A DNA stretch of 64,000 nt from Anaeramoeba flamelloides (taxonomy: Eukaryota; Metamonada; Anaeramoebidae): contig JANTQA010000063.1 in the NCBI GenBank assembly GCA_027625915.1, positions 2,666,001 to 2,730,000 on the forward strand. The letters are read 5' to 3'. Each line of letters starts with the position of its first letter. Position 1 is the stretch's first letter. The notes below the pieces were generated by a model, which had not been told where the DNA came from, did no database searches, and was given only the letters and a program-made list of their open reading frames with translations. This document shows positions 22,715 through 35,451 of the stretch, piece by piece. A program made the position numbers and the translations under genes.

Positions 22715-23272
22715 AAACCAATCTAATAAAATTTATATCAAAAACTTTGCATTTATTTTCAAAATTATTTCTCCGTTCCTGTGGTATGAGGGATTTATTA
22801 AAAACTAATACAATTCAAGATTTATTTCGATATTCAATAACAAGCAACAATACAATTTTAAAAAATCAATTACAAGATATTCTTAAAAAAAGCTTAACAA
22901 CACAATATTCGGAATCAATTTTAGAATGTTATTTTAGTTCATCATTATTATTGGTAATTATTGCACAATTGGAAAATTTAGTCAAAACAAATTATAATCA
23001 TTATGTTGATCAATGCAATTTATTATTTAATTATTTAACAACACCAAACTATTTAAATACTTCTCTTATGAATGAATTTACAAACATTTTTGGATATAAA
23101 ATCATTAAAAAGACTAGTATATATTTTTTTAAAAATGACAAAAAAAAAATTATTCAAAATAATTTATATAAAAAATTTTTAAATTCATTTTTATCAATAA
23201 TTTTTTTAAAACCAATTTGGGATATTTTTCCAAATAATAAGTATCACAACGATAGCCACAGCAGCATTAACT

Positions 23273-23367
<95 letters not shown>

Positions 23368-25209
23368 AATAATAATAACATCAATATGAATATCATTAAC
23401 ACCGAAAACAACAGAAAAACCTCTGAAGAATTACCAAAGTTAGATTTAATAATAAAAAATTTAAGATCATTTGATATTTTAATTGATATCTTATTGATTG
23501 TTGGAAAAGAAAAGAATAACGAAAATGAAATAAAAAAATGTGAAGATATTATTAATATCATTATTACAATTTTAGCCTCAAATTTAAGAAAAAATTATCA
23601 AGAGATTCACCATTCAATATTATTTTCAAGATTATTTTTATTAATAGACACCTTTTCTTATAAAGTCCAAATCTTGATATTACAGTTACTTGATTTCATT
23701 GTAGCAAAAGGAACCATCCCCACAAATGAATTACAAATCTTGATTAATAAAATTAAGGACCCGTGGTCTATTAATTATCAAACATATCATTTAATTTTGA
23801 ATACTTTTAATAAATTTATCACAGTTGATCAAAATTATCAAAATGAATTTAAAAAAATTGGTTTAATAAAGGCACATTCACAAGTATTAGAATCAACCAA
23901 ATCACAACTAATTAGTCAGCGTTCATGGGATCAAAAAGAAATATCAAGTTTTGGTAAAAAATATGCGCTGATAATTAAAAATTTAAATAAATTAATGTTT
24001 AATAATCAACAAAATATTTTACAATTTCGAAAACTTAATGCAATTAATAATTTATTATCTTTAGCTAGAATCAATATTTTAAGAAATAATTCTTATCAAT
24101 TATTATTCACGCTAATTATTAAAGACAAAACTAACCAATTTTTTGATCTCAAAAGCATTTTAATTGAATTAAAAATGAAAGTAAATATTAATAACCTTGA
24201 TGTCAAAATATCTATTTTAAATTTAATTAATAAAATTATGGTAGAAAATACACCGATCGTTCAAAAATCATTCAGAAAAAATTTTGGATTTCTAATATGC
24301 CAAAATTATTGTTTAATAAAAATTCATCACAATAAATTTTTCAAAATTTTCCCACCATTTTTTAATTTAATAATTAATTCAATAAAAAATTCTAAAAAAG
24401 ATCGGAAATTATTTAATAACATTAATTGGAAATATTTGATAAAGAAAATTATCACAATAAGATTTAAAAATAGGAGAAATTTATATTCATTATTTACTTT
24501 ATATTTAGATTTAAGTATTGAAAAGTTTAATTATTTCGTAATTAACAAAGAAAATTTAAACAAAAATGCAAATAATACAAACCATAACCATAATCACAAT
24601 AACCATAAGAATCATAACCATAACCATAACCACAATAATAATAATAGCAAATCTAATAAGAAAAAGAAGAAGAAGAAGAAGAAGAAGAAGAAAAAGAAGA
24701 AATTAAAGAAAAATAAGAAGAAAAAGAAAGGCAGTGATGATAAAACATTACTAATTCATAATCCAAAGGCAATTATTTCAATTATCAAATTAATTAAGGA
24801 ATTAAGATTAATTAATCAAATAAATTGCCATCCAATCTTAAAACAAATCAAAATATTAATTACAAATAATAAAAAAAATCAATATATTTTATCAAAAAAT
24901 AAATTAGTTTTAAATTTGTTAAGAACTTATAAAAATTCAATCTTAAATTCCAAATTAAAAAAGAAAACTATTCATTTAATTTTAGATTTAATTATAATGT
25001 GTGCTAAATGGAATTTTAAAAAAAAGGAATTAATTGAATTATTTTTATTATTTAAAAATTTAAATCATTTTAAATTCTATCCAAAAATTTGTAGAATTTT
25101 TTCCAAATATTTAAATTCTGATTTAAAAAAATTTTATTTCAATTTTAACAATAATGAAAATAATACTAATACGATTAATACTAATAAAACCAACACCACC
25201 ACCACCATC

Positions 25210-25298
<89 letters not shown>

Positions 25299-27085
25299 AT
25301 ACAAAGCAAATAATAACAAAATAAACAAAGATAAATATTTAAAAATAAATTTAAAACACATCAAATATTTTCCACCAAAACAAGGTTATTCCATAAGCTT
25401 TTGGATAAAATTAGAAAAAAATGTTAATTATAATCATGGTATTATTAATTTATTAACAATACAAACTAAAAACACATTTAAATTAATCTTAAAAATTATA
25501 ATAAAAAATAATATATTATGTGTTTATAATTCAAAAAAAAAAAAATAAAATTTGATAGTATCAAATTCCACCCAAATAAATTATATCATTTAGCTTTTGT
25601 ACATGACAAAAATAGATTAAAATCAGATCAATTTTCTTTATTTTTAAATGGATCTTTAATCAGTATAAAAAAGTTTAATTACTCCACTATTTTTTCTAAT
25701 GAAACTGTTCAAATTATTTTTGGAAAGAAAAATAATAACAAAAAAGTGAAAAACAACAATAGTATCCAACACAGGGTATTAAATTGGTTATTAGGAAGTT
25801 TTCAATTTTTTATAAAGCCAATACTATTATCAGATATCCAAAATATATTTTTGCATGGATCAAATTTTCCCTTTTTAGGAAATAATCCAAAGTATTGGCT
25901 GAGATATTTACCCTTGCAAAAACTATTAACTAGTAAGAAATTAATATCAATGGATTTAATTAATTTTAAAGATTTAAAAAAATGGAAAACAAACAGTTAT
26001 GATAAAAATTTTTCAAATATTAATGAATTTTGTATTTTAAGTTATTCACCAAAAAAGATTTTTACCAAAAAAAATAAAGAAAAAAAAAAAAGAATTCTTA
26101 ATTTAATTAATTTAAATGGTGGTCCAAAAGCTAAATTAAAAAATAATTTAAAATTAAGGCATTTCCATCAAAACAAAATAACTTTATTTAATATAAATTC
26201 CTTTTTTTTATTATTTGAAAAGATTATGACAGAACATTCTTTTGAAATTTTGATACAATCCCTATGGGGTATACTTAAAAATAAATACAATTATTTGGAA
26301 TTCAAAAATAACAACGGGCTTAAATATTTAAAAGTGTTTATTAAGCAGAAAAAAAAATTAATTAATGAAAAATCAATCAACCAATTATTAAAATTAGTAG
26401 GTATTAAAAAAAAAAAAAAAAAAAAGCTATTTTTGATGATGAAAATGATGATGGCAATAACTGGGACAATGGAAATAATAATAGTAATTCAATAATTGAA
26501 GAGATTTTTTTATTAAGAAATATTTTATTAAATTTAGATATAATCAATAAACCCCACTATATTGTAACAATATTAAAGCATCTAAAAAGATTGATCAAAA
26601 GAAAAAGTAATTTATTTTATCAATATAATTATGAAATTTTAAAAAAAAATAAATTTTTATCTTATTTATTAAGCTTACTACAGAATTATAACAATACAAA
26701 ATCAACAAATAAGCAAATTAAAAAATGTTTAATCACCTTTATGAATTTTGGTTTAAATTCCAATGATATAATAATTATTTTACGCTTTATTAAATATTCA
26801 ATTAAAAGGGTTAATGTTATTACTAAAAATAAAGTCACCGAAAAACAAGTTTATTTAACTGAAGCATTATGCTTTTTAATTAACGAATTAAATAAAATCA
26901 TGATAAATGACTATCAATCAAATAAAAATAGTTTTCAAAAACATAATATGAATAATGAAATCGGGAATGATTTTCTAAATAATTTTTATTTAAACAACAA
27001 CAACAACAACAATAATAATAATAATATAAATAATAATAATAATAAGAATAATAATAACAGCGGCAATAACAACAAAAATAACATC

Positions 27086-27117
<32 letters not shown>

Positions 27118-29083
27118 CAGTAGTAGTAACAGTAGTAGTAGTATAATGCATAATGATAATGAAAAAGATTCTGGTTCTGATAATGATAATAATAGCATCA
27201 GCAGCAGTAGTTGTAACACAAACAACAACAATTTCAACGAGTGCATTAATACTAACACCACCACTAATAATAGTCAAAGTAATTTGATACATTGGAGTTA
27301 TTTAACATTTGATTGGTTTTTTTTAATATTACAAAATTGTTTGGTTCAAGAATTAATTATTGATTCACTTAAATTGTTAATTAATAAATTAATATTGGAT
27401 AAACAATTTTATAAGAGATTTCAAAAGGATCTTGGCTTTGTAACATTAGGTTGTCTAATATTGCCATTTTACAAGGTAGATAAAATATATATTTGTTTAA
27501 TAAATTTATTATTTGGGAAAATTGAAGAAACCCTATTAACAAATATTAACCAATTAAATTATTATTATAAAAATAATATTCACCAAATCAAAAACAATAA
27601 AGGGGATATCTATTGCCACCAAGCATTAGATTGTCTCCTCCAATTGGTTATTAAAAACCAATCCGCTAATAATAATAATAATTTAGTATTATTAGAAATC
27701 ATTAAATTTTTATTTAAAACAAAAAACTTAAATATTGCTATTTATATTAAAGAAGATAATTTGACCTCAAAGTTTTTAAAAATATTAATAAACATTATTT
27801 TGAATAAAAAGGAAATGTTAATGATGATACCGATTTATCAAAAAACTGGAAGATCCTTTTCAATAGTGAATGGCTTGGATGCTTATCAAGGTAAAAATTC
27901 ATCAAATAACGTGAAATCAAATTTAAATAAATATTTTAACCAATTGGACAGTGGAAATAATGGCAAATCAAAAGGAACGCCTAGTGTAAGTCGAATTAAG
28001 TACAAGAAAAAATACAATAGAAATTTCACTACATTAAAGAAAAGATTCAACAATAATAATAACGCACCACATCCTTTAAAATTAATCCAGAATCCCAAAA
28101 AAAGAAAAAACAGAAGTAGAAGTTTAAAAATTAATAAATATAAAAAATCAAAAAAAAGATTAGATGACTTTTCACATTTGTTGTTAAATAATCCAATATC
28201 TACCTACAATTTGAAATTTTTATTAAAAATTTTTATTCAATCGTTAATTAATAATAATAGCTCTGAACAATTATTTTTAAAAATATTTTCCTGCTACCCA
28301 GAAAAAATAAAAAAAACGGAATATCAATTATTTATAGAAATTTTTTTATTAAAATTATTTGAATCATTAAAAAAAAATTGGGATTATTATTTTTATTTAA
28401 TTAATACAAATGATTTATTTTTCAAAAACTTTCTATTTTTAATAAAGAAATGGAAAATCTTTTTCTTTTCAAACAATTTTTTAAATTATTTCATCAATTT
28501 GAAATTCTTTTTATATATATTGAAGTTTTATACTAATGATTCAAAGGAAAAGAAATGCAATGGGAAGAAAATAAAAATAAATAAAAATAAATATAATAAA
28601 TTTTTTAATACTATATTAAAAATATTAAATAATTTAATAATCACGATTTTTGATATTTTTGGCAATTTTGACAATGAATTATTAAAAATTCTGCATTTTG
28701 TCAATAAAAATAAACAATTTCTATTTGCTAATCAAAATACAGATCAAATTTTTTTTAAATTATTATGTTTCCATTTTTATAAAAGATTAAAAAATCAAAA
28801 TAATTCAAAAATTTTTAATTTAATAAAATTGTTATTTTTAGAAATATTAAATAACAAATTATATTTGATAATAACTTTTAATGAAGAAAGTATTATCAAT
28901 GATAACACGAAAAATACAAATTTAAAATTACACTATAACTTTCAAACAAATATCAAAAAATATTATCTAAATAAAAAGAAAAAACAAAACAACAATACTA
29001 TTAAATTTGGTAATATTATTAACAGTAAAGATAAAAACAAAAATAAAAATAACAAAAATATCACCATTACCAACAACAATGGC

Positions 29084-29141
<58 letters not shown>

Positions 29142-32100
29142 GCAATAACAAAGGTAATAACAACGATGATGATGATGATTATGATGACAATAATAATAAT
29201 ATTAACAATGACAAGAACCATGATGAATGTGGAAATGAAGATAATGATGAGGATTTTATAAAATTAATTGAATTAAAAATTTTCCTAAATTTATTTTCGA
29301 ATTTAACTGGATTTTATATTTTAAAAAAAGATAAGGAATATAAAAAAAAATCCTTATTTCAGAATGAATTGAAACAATTCCATTTAAAATTAACTTTTAG
29401 TTTCAATAAAACACGAATTTTAGAGGAAAAACATCAAATGAAAAAATTTAATAAAAGAAAAAAAAAATTAAATTATGATATTCAGAAAATCAAAAAAAAA
29501 AAAAATGACCAATATAATTTTAAAAACGATTTAGAATTAGATATCTGGGAAAATTGGCAAAAATATAAAAAAACAATTGATCAAAATTTTAAAATTTGGA
29601 AAAATTCCGATTTAATGAAATATAAATGGAAAAGAGATCAATTTGAAACACGATTTAAAATGAGAAAAAAATTAATACGATTTTATCCTTCAAATAGTAT
29701 TAATTCTAAATTGGATACTAATAATCAAACAAAAAAAAAAACAAGAAATTTAATATATGGCAGAAATAGGAATCATACTAATAATAACAGTAACAATAGT
29801 ACCATTACCAATAATAACAACAGCAGCAATAATAGCAGCAACAATAATAATAATGTTATTAGTGTACTAAGAAAAAAACGGTCACTAACTACCACGAAAA
29901 GGCCAGCAACTGCGAAATTTATTAAATATAAAAATTTATATCTCAGAAAATTAATAATTAATAATAATCTTGAAACAAATTCAAACAGTAACAAAAATCC
30001 AAATAAAACCAATAATGGCAACAAACACATAACAAAGACAGAACCTAAAAAAAAAATAACATATATTAATAACAATAAAGTACATTTTTCAGAATCTTAT
30101 TTAAATTTTGATGTGCTAGAAAAAAGAGATAATTTAAATAAAAATGAGAATTTCCCACAATTCAAAAAATTAATACATTCCAATGATGAAATTTTATACA
30201 AATATTCTTGCTTTTGGATTAAAACGATTGAGTGCATTAGAGGGCTGTTAATTTTGGGTAAAAAAAACATTTATTTGATGAAATGCCTGACTTTAATAAA
30301 TGGTAAAGTTTATAAAATCAACCATTCAAAGGATGAAACCAGTAGCACGCAAGGCCGATGTGACAGCCCATCAAAATATACAGTTGGTCAAGACATACCA
30401 GTCTACTTGTCCGCGTTTGAATTGTCAACACGTAATTTTAATAAAATCAAAGTCATTAGTTTCTCATATGGTAACATCCAAAAAATATTAAAACGGAAAA
30501 GACAATTTGTACAAAAAGACTCGATCGAAATATATTTACAAAATGGCAAGTCGTATTTTATTGTTTTAAAAAATGAATTACGAGATCTCATTTATGACAA
30601 CATTTTGACATTATTTACAAATTATTATAAAAACCATAGAAAGTCTTCGATTATTATTCCCAATATCTATGAAGAGTTAGACGAATTTTTCGGAGACTTT
30701 TCCTTGATCAATTCCAAAAAAAAAAGTAAAAAATATCAGTCCATTGCCAAAACAGAGCAATGGGTTGAAGGAAGAATCTCCAATTTTGAATATTTAATGA
30801 ATTTAAATACCATTGCGGGCCGTGGTCTGAATGACTTGAGCCAGTATCCCGTATTCCCCTGGATTTTAAACGATTACACAAGTGGGGAATTGGACTTGAA
30901 TGATCCAAATATTTATCGGGATCTGTCACGGCCCATTGGGATCCAAAAAAGAAAGGATCAAGAAAATTTGAAACAAAGATTTGATAATTGGCCAGACCCC
31001 GATGGGCAAATACCGCCATTCCATTACGGAAGCCACTATTCAAGCGCGGGCATTATTTTGCATTACCTACTGAGGCTGGAGCCGTACACTACGGGCAACA
31101 TCGATTTCCATGACCAAAAGTTTGATGAGCCAGATCGAATGTTCCAGTCATTACAAAAAAGTTACCAGTCCGTGTCTAATAGCACTAGTTCCGATTTCAG
31201 AGAGCTCATCCCAGAATTCTATTATTTCCCCGAATTCCTCATAAATCTGAATAAAACGTTTTTTGGTAAAAAAAAATCAGATAAAAATTTTGTGAATCAT
31301 GTACAATTGCCAAATTGGGCCCACAACGACCCCTACGAATTTGTCAAAATAATGAGAGAGGCCCTAGAATCAGATTATGTCAGTAGGCATTTAAACGAAT
31401 GGATAGATTTGATCTTTGGGTATAGGCAGTATGGGGGCGAAGCAGAAAAGGCGATAAATGTTTTTTATTTTTTGACTTATAACCAAGAAATTAAAAAAAG
31501 GATCAAGGGGGAAAAGGACCCCAAGAAAATTGAAGAGTTGCTAAGTCAGGTTGCTAATTATGGATCTTGCCCAAAGCAATTATTTAAAAAAAGGGCACAC
31601 CCAAAAAAGAAAATGAATAAAATTCTTTTAAAAAGAGAAAAAAGCAACCAATTTAGTTTGTTTTATAAAGAAAATTACTCAAAAATTAAGAAAGAAATAG
31701 TTTTTTTAAAGAATAACGAGAATCAGAACAATGAAAATCATTTGAATAATGGCAGCGGTGGTGGTAGTAATAATAATTCCAAAACGAGCAATAAACTATT
31801 GAATGATTGCAATAATTTCAATAATCCTAATTATGATAACAGGAAAAAGAAGATGAAGAAAAAGAAGAAAAGAAGAAAGAAGAAAGCAAATGCCCATTTA
31901 ATAAATGATTTGCAATTTGTTGAGGGCAAAATTTCTTATTGTAATAAAAATTGTAAATTAATCACCCAGTGTTCCGGTCTTTGCATTGGTTGGAAATACC
32001 CAGACAATTGTATCAGAATTATTTTAAATAACGAAAATCAAAAAGTGCTGACAACTTTGGCAGACCCGCACATTGTAAAAATCACCTGCTGCAAAACCGA

Positions 32101-33166
32101 CGAAGACAATTTATGGCTCATCTCGGGTGATAAGGGTGGATCAATTGCGCTGTGGAAAATCCATTGGAAGCAGGGGAAAAGAATACATAACATCATTTTG
32201 AAACACAGATTTTATACTAATAGAGGGTCCGTTACCTGCTTGCAAATTTCAAGTTATTTTGGAATAATAGTTGCTGGGTTTGAAAACGGCACATGTGCGA
32301 TATGGGACAAAAATAATTATCATTATTTAAACCAGATTAAATTTAGTAACGAGCCGATATCAAATATGCTGATTAGTAAATTAACTGGTGAGATTTTTAT
32401 TACAGATTCAGTTCATTTTAATGTATATACTCTCAATTCAGTGCCAATCTCAAATAACATATTAATAAACGCGAAATCCTCAGAAAAAATTTCTTCTATA
32501 TTAATAATTTTTTTTGATAATTCCTTTCAAGACGAAGGTTACGTAACTGGCCACAATAACGGATACATTAAATTTTGGAAAATTAAGAATAATTTGAGAG
32601 ATCTAAACAAAATAAATATACATAACTTAAATAATCAAAAATATAACCACAACAATAATTTCATGTATTCAGATTCATATGAAAATGTTAATAGTATAAA
32701 TGAAAATGAGAAAAAGACTTCGTTTTTTAATAATAATATTAATAACAACAACAATACAACCGAGTCGGATTTTGACACAGAAACCAAATCCGATTCAACT
32801 TTGAAATTGCTTTCAAGTTCTGATACAGAAACATTTGAAGAGAACGTTTATCAACAAAATAGTAATGGCAATGACAATGGCAACAATAGTAATAATTTTT
32901 ATCGGATGAATTTAACAAGCCAATGCTTAATAGATAATAATACCCTTAAAACCGATCCCAAAACAAAAAATGTAAAAAATTATAAAATTGTGAGAAATTT
33001 AGATTTACAATTTCAATTTAAGGCTTCAAATAGTAAAATAACTTCGATGGCATATAGTTTAGATGGCCAAAAGCTATATATAGGAGACAATGATGGAAAT
33101 TTGTTTTTATTAAAGATCGAAATTACTCAGCAGGAAGAATCAACAAAAATCATATTAAATAAATAA
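22715..33166 (+). CDS. Giant BEACH-WD40 protein, WDFY3/Alfy (blue cheese) family, main exon
   Basis: The open region spans 10.45 kb (about 3,480 codons; about 3,670 with the upstream exon, against about 3,500 for WDFY3). Order: armadillo-like helical repeats (22715 to about 25360), a concanavalin A/laminin-G-like sandwich (GYSISFWIKLEK ... LYHLAFVHD ... LFLNGSLI, about 25380-25950), more helical repeats, a PH-BEACH domain (about 30190-30640), the BEACH domain (about 30760-31615; NFEYLMNLNTIAGR, YPVFPWIL, HYGSHYSSAG, YGSCPKQLFKK) and C-terminal WD40 repeats (VTCLQISS ... GTCAIWD; GYVTGHNNGYIKFW; SLDGQKLYIGDNDGNLFLL). The WD part follows WDFY3 nearly repeat by repeat but stops where its FYVE finger would begin. 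Alfy-type proteins scaffold selective autophagy and endolysosomal traffic. The frame shifts twice at A-runs (25533-25545 and 26406-26425). If the upstream exon is not joined, the first ATG is at 22786. An AATAAA follows the stop. Confidence 0.9.
23270..23377 (+). repeat. (AAC)n microsatellite coding for polyasparagine
   Basis: About 33 AAC triplets in a row turn into AAT near the end and insert an Asn tract into the helical-repeat region of the BEACH protein. The long antisense leucine frames here are a by-product. Confidence 0.95.
24575..24735 (+). repeat. Asn/His then polylysine low-complexity insert
   Basis: Alternating Asn-His codons (NHNHNHNNHKNHNHNHNH) lead into an AAG-rich block coding for over 20 lysines. 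It is an unstructured insert between helical repeats of the BEACH protein. Confidence 0.9.
25209..25296 (+). repeat. (AAT)n microsatellite coding for polyasparagine
   Basis: About 29 AAT triplets lie immediately before the laminin-G-like domain of the BEACH protein. Confidence 0.95.
25533..25545 (+). other. Frame interruption 1 in the BEACH gene (A13 run)
   Basis: The frame of the first segment ends in TAA right after 13 A. One extra A (modulo 3) puts the sequence into the frame that reads IKFDSIKFHPNKLYHLAFVH, the continuation of the laminin-G-like domain. This is most simply an undercounted homopolymer in the assembly. A true +1 frameshift or an inactive allele is possible. Confidence 0.8.
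26406..26425 (+). other. Frame interruption 2 in the BEACH gene (A20 run)
   Basis: After 20 A the old frame stops within 25 codons, while the frame needing one extra A reads AIFDDENDDGNNWDNG and then IIEEIFLLRNILLNLDIIN into the long downstream frame. Direction and context match interruption 1. Confidence 0.8.
26993..27120 (+). repeat. Asn-rich low-complexity coding tract
   Basis: Mixed AAC/AAT codons with interspersed Ser, Lys, Gly and Ile are followed by a Ser/Asp-rich stretch to about 27270. It is a disordered insert of the BEACH protein. Confidence 0.9.
29080..29145 (+). repeat. (AAT)n polyasparagine tract
   Basis: About 18 AAT codons run within an Asn/Gly/Asp-rich linker between the second helical region and the PH-BEACH domain. 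Confidence 0.9.
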
Positions 33167-33867
33167 TTTTGTTTTTTATCATTTGTTTTGAAAAATAAAA
33201 AATGTTAATTTTTTTAAAATTGTGAATAATTAATTTTTTTTTTTTTTTTTGTATTTTTTTTTCTTATTTATTGTATTTCAAAAAGAAAAGAATTATTTTG
33301 AATAAATTATTATGATATTTTTATTCTTTATTTGTATTTTATTAATTATTTTAAAAAAACGTGTTTCTGAAATTTTAAAAAGAAAAAAAAAATTAAGGAT
33401 ATATATTTATTCGAACAAAAAAAAAGAAAAAAAAAATCTTGATAAAAATGTTATTCTTTGAAAAAAATTATTTTTTTTTTTTTTGAAGGTGGGGAATTAA
33501 TAGCCTCTTAAAGGAGAACATTTTTTCTTTGATTTTAGAGAATCGAGTAGAATCTTTGATTTTTCTCCAAGGATTTGAATTCTTACAGTTTTTAGGATTT
33601 CTTGAGTTTAAAAAGCATTTTTTGAAATCTTTGATTTTTCTCTTTTCTTTTGAATTCTGGAAAACCGATATTGTGATTTTTTTAATGTTGAGAAATAAAA
33701 AGAAAAATTTCTTAAATTTTCGGTTTATTTCAAAAAATAAAAAAAAAATCTCCTGTTCGTCTTTCTTAAGTTTTCTATTTATTTGGACAATCAATAGATT
33801 TTTATTTGGTTTTTTTGGGTTTTCTAATTATTTTGAAAATCAATAAATTTTCGTTAAGTTTTTTTAT

Positions 33868-33921
33868 ACTTTTCAAAATAAACCGAAAAGTTAATATAAT
33901 TTTCGGTTTATTTCAAAAAGT
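33868..33921. repeat. Hairpin with 22-nt arms
   Basis: ACTTTTCAAAATAAACCGAAAA and its near-complement TTTTCGGTTTATTTCAAAAAGT flank a 10-nt AT loop. One arm is repeated at about 33718-33750. Confidence 0.65.
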
Positions 33922-33984
33922 AAAAAAAAACCTAGAACACTTCATAAATAAAACAGAAAATATCATTAAAACCACTCTTACATT

Positions 33985-34105
33985 TTCCATAATTTAAAAG
34001 AATTGAATAAAAATCAAAGATTTTGTTCTATTCTTTTGAATTATGGAATAATTAGGTACCCCGTGGTACTTAAAGGTAATGAAAGGTACTTTCTAAAATC
34101 CAAAA
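33985..34105. repeat. Hairpin plus decamer repeat
   Basis: A hairpin at 33985-34048 (TTCCATAATTTAAAAGAATTG with its inverted partner CTATTCTTTTGAATTATGGAA) is followed by 10-bp-period units GGTACCCCGT, GGTACTTAAA, GGTAATGAAA, GGTACTTTCT. It has the same two-part build as 3918-4015. Confidence 0.55.
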
Positions 34106-34210
34106 TTTATTTCGAGTTTTTTACCAGGGTGATAGTGTGGGTAAGGTTAGAAATCAAAAGATAAGTTTTCGAGAATTTAAAAGAATTGAGTTAAATCTTT
34201 GATTATACTC

Positions 34211-34412
34211 TACAGTCATTTTCAAATTTAAGACACAAACTATCAACAAAATTTAAGGTACAATAAAAATCTCAAATTTAAGTACAAAATTTGGAATTTT
34301 TTTTTATAGAAAAGATTTTACTAGAATTTGGATTTTGTACCTTAATTTGAGATTTTTTTAGTGCCTTAAATTTCGTTGAAATTTGTGTGCCTTAAAAGTG
34401 AAGCTGACTGTA
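34211..34412. mobile_element. TA-flanked palindromic MITE (mariner-like ends)
   Basis: A 202-bp inverted repeat begins TACAGTCA and ends TGACTGTA, consistent with TA target duplication and CAGT-type ends of Tc1/mariner elements. Its arms carry AAGACACAAACT, AAATTTAAGG and their complements. Diverged relatives lie near 38695-38926, 39949-40148, 46230-46427 and 46915-47096. Confidence 0.75.
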
Positions 34413-35273
34413 GTGGTTTAATATGTTTACATACCTAATATAAAACGGAAATCAAAAAAATGAAAAAATTGATCAAGAAAGAATAAATAAAAATCATTTA
34501 TTTCTTGAACGTTCTGTATCTTTTTATATAATGAATTCTTTACTACTTTTTTTTATATTAGATTCTTTATTTAAAACACTTTTGTTTTAAAAATTTTTGA
34601 TTAAATAATTACCTCTTATTTCAAAAAGTATTTCCAAATGAATTTTAACACCGTGTTTTCATTTCGTTTATCAAATTCTTGTTTTGGTTCAGGAAATAGG
34701 ATATTTTCTAAATTCTTGAGAAAAAATTAATTAAGGTAACATATTTATTTGATGTGATATTTATTTATTTCAGTTATATTGTAAAAATCAATATAATTTT
34801 ACTAAAATAATACATATAGACAAGTTAAAATCCGTGTTTCAAAATAAAAAATGTTTTCTATATTATAGACGATTTATACATCACCAGATCAAAGAAAAAG
34901 ATAATAAACCTTAAGTTACTATGTTTTTGATTTCTTAAATTTCTATTACTGATTAATTGCAATTTATATTTTGAAATTTTGACTTGATTTTCCTTTTTGA
35001 AATTTTTATGATCAAGCTTTGAATATAGCATTTTATGTGGTCAAGTGTTAAGAAACTCTGTAAAATTATTTGTTCTTCAAAATTTTCTTTGTCCTGGACT
35101 GTTTGAGAAGTTGACAGTTCAAAGATTTATTAAAAATGAAAATTGAACTAAAATTTTTTTGAAATTTATTAGATTTTATCAGTATTCAAAAAGAATAATA
35201 AAAATTAAACGATCAAATAAAAAAGTTTTTCTCAAAAAATTAAGTTAATTTTTCAGTATATTTATATAATCTG

Positions 35274-35451
35274 AAGAGTCTAATCTCAATTATATTTTTT
35301 TCCTTAATTTAATATAGATTGAGAAAATTTTTTTACAATTATTTAGATTTGAAAAATCCTTTGTTTATTTTCGATATTAAACATATTTCAAAAAAAGGAA
35401 TCCTTATTTTGAAATTGGTCAAAAAAAAAAAAATAGAGACTAGTCCCTTAA
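35274..35451. mobile_element. TTAA-type MITE, short copy
   Basis: It is collinear with 58836-59015 (shared GATTGAGAAAATT, TTTGTTTATTTTC, GAAATTGGTCAAAAAAAAA, AGAGACTAGTCCCTTAA). The right end AGACTAGTCCC-TTAA is intact; the left end is decayed. Confidence 0.6.

Noticed and set aside
23271-29221. Antisense poly-Leu/poly-Ile frames
   Set aside because: Shadows of AAC/AAT triplet tracts in the BEACH gene.
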